Shown here in pieces: positions 63,765-64,000 of a stretch of 64,000 bases of DNA (its first letter is position 1; every line of letters starts with the position of its first letter). Below the pieces are notes generated by a model. It was not told the origin of the DNA, ran no database searches, and saw nothing but the letters and a program-made list of their open reading frames with translations. The position numbers and the translations under genes were made by a program. Source of the stretch: Opitutia bacterium (GTDB lineage Bacteria; Verrucomicrobiota; Verrucomicrobiia; Opitutales; Opitutaceae); assembly GCA_947472765.1 (NCBI GenBank), contig CANJCM010000007.1, forward strand, positions 1-64,000. Reading direction: 5' to 3'.

Positions 63765-64000
63765 TCAGCGCTTCGGATAATACACGCTGTCGACGGGCAG
63801 TTTCTCGATTAGAAAATCCCGATCCTTGAAAGGATACGAAGGCCGCGGATGTGAGTTGATGAAGGCGGCGAGGTGCTGTGACTCCGCATCGGTCAGCACG
63901 CCGGGGGTAACATACGGCATCGAATAACGGATGATGCCCGCGAGCGTATAGACGCGCGCCGCGCCGGCGCCGTCGTTCCATGAGTCCGCGCCCCAGAGCG
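63765..64000 (-). CDS. Cytochrome c C-terminus of the dehydrogenase complex (5' partial)
   Basis: 78 C-terminal codons read on the minus strand from the window edge: they include ARVYTLAGIIRYSMPYVTP, LTDAESQHLAAFIN and end VYYPKR. The methionine in RYSMPYV and the AAFINSHPRP helix are typical of the last part of a monoheme cytochrome c domain. The heme-binding CxxCH would lie beyond the window. It is upstream of the GMC gene on the same strand (140-base gap), giving the order cytochrome, large subunit, small subunit. Confidence 0.75.
   Translation of the reverse strand, partial: LWGADSWNDGAGAARVYTLAGIIRYSMPYVTPGVLTDAESQHLAAFINSHPRPSYPFKDRDFLIEKLPVDSVYYPKR

Noticed and set aside
1-64000. tRNA or rRNA genes
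   Set aside because: No cloverleaf with a GTTCGAATCC-like T arm or CCA end was found on either strand by eye; a tRNAscan run would settle it.

Overview
The window is high-GC, densely coded bacterial chromosome, most likely from the phylum Verrucomicrobia, family Opitutaceae or a close relative. The evidence is gene content: Planctomycetes/Verrucomicrobia-type c-type cytochrome proteins (DUF1587/1592/1588/1585, and a dehydrogenase-HEAT-heme protein), a formylglycine sulfatase, a DUF5069 protein, a DUF4412 protein, and an EIIA / pyruvate-kinase-C / diadenylate cyclase fusion. Most start codons lack a purine-rich ribosome binding site and sit behind pyrimidine-rich sequence. I saw no phage, transposase, CRISPR array, tRNA or rRNA.

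Layout. 1-7.8 kb: end of a BatD/BatE-like protein, a Nudix hydrolase with a LOG-family protein, molybdopterin adenylyltransferase, a cysteine-free FmdB-like protein, DUF5069, a MazG-like protein, a small heat shock protein behind a long hairpin, and a sugar MFS permease. 8.4-12.3 kb: two tandem paralogous hybrid histidine kinases. 12.3-17.7 kb: RlmJ, a YhcH-family protein, DUF4412, the three-domain diadenylate cyclase, an isolated nuoA and a DUF362-like secreted protein. 17.8-29.1 kb: housekeeping core: dnaG-rpoD-tatA, a Kef-type antiporter, and mreB-mreC-mreD-pbp2. 29.3-33.8 kb: a MoxR-DUF58-transglutaminase operon. 34-45.4 kb: secreted metallo-hydrolase, sulfatase, giant dehydrogenase-HEAT-cytochrome, exported aldose 1-epimerase, and a DUF1592 cytochrome. 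46-51 kb: lysA, transaldolase, and a large polytopic membrane protein. 51-59 kb: secreted SMP-30-like lactonase, EamA exporter, a Tat-exported and a cytosolic L-rhamnonate-dehydratase-like enzyme (the second overlapping an MFS sugar-acid transporter gene), a DTW tRNA-modifying enzyme and a cysteine synthase. 59.3-64 kb: YkgJ protein, exported alpha/beta hydrolase, and a three-gene periplasmic sugar/gluconate dehydrogenase module (cytochrome c, GMC flavoprotein, subunit 3) cut by the window edge.

How it works together: the right half reads as exported carbohydrate metabolism. Desulfation, mutarotation, periplasmic oxidation to lactone or sugar acid, lactone hydrolysis, uptake, and dehydration to a 2-keto-3-deoxy acid can all be assigned to neighbouring genes. 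This linkage is inference.

The strongest non-gene signal is a set of intergenic palindromic repeats (named A to I here). Of 12 convergent gene junctions, 8 carry at least one such repeat, two carry canonical T-tract terminators, one has only a tiny hairpin, and one has no spacer at all. The most unusual single gene is the EIIA-PK_C-DAC fusion at 14805-16145.
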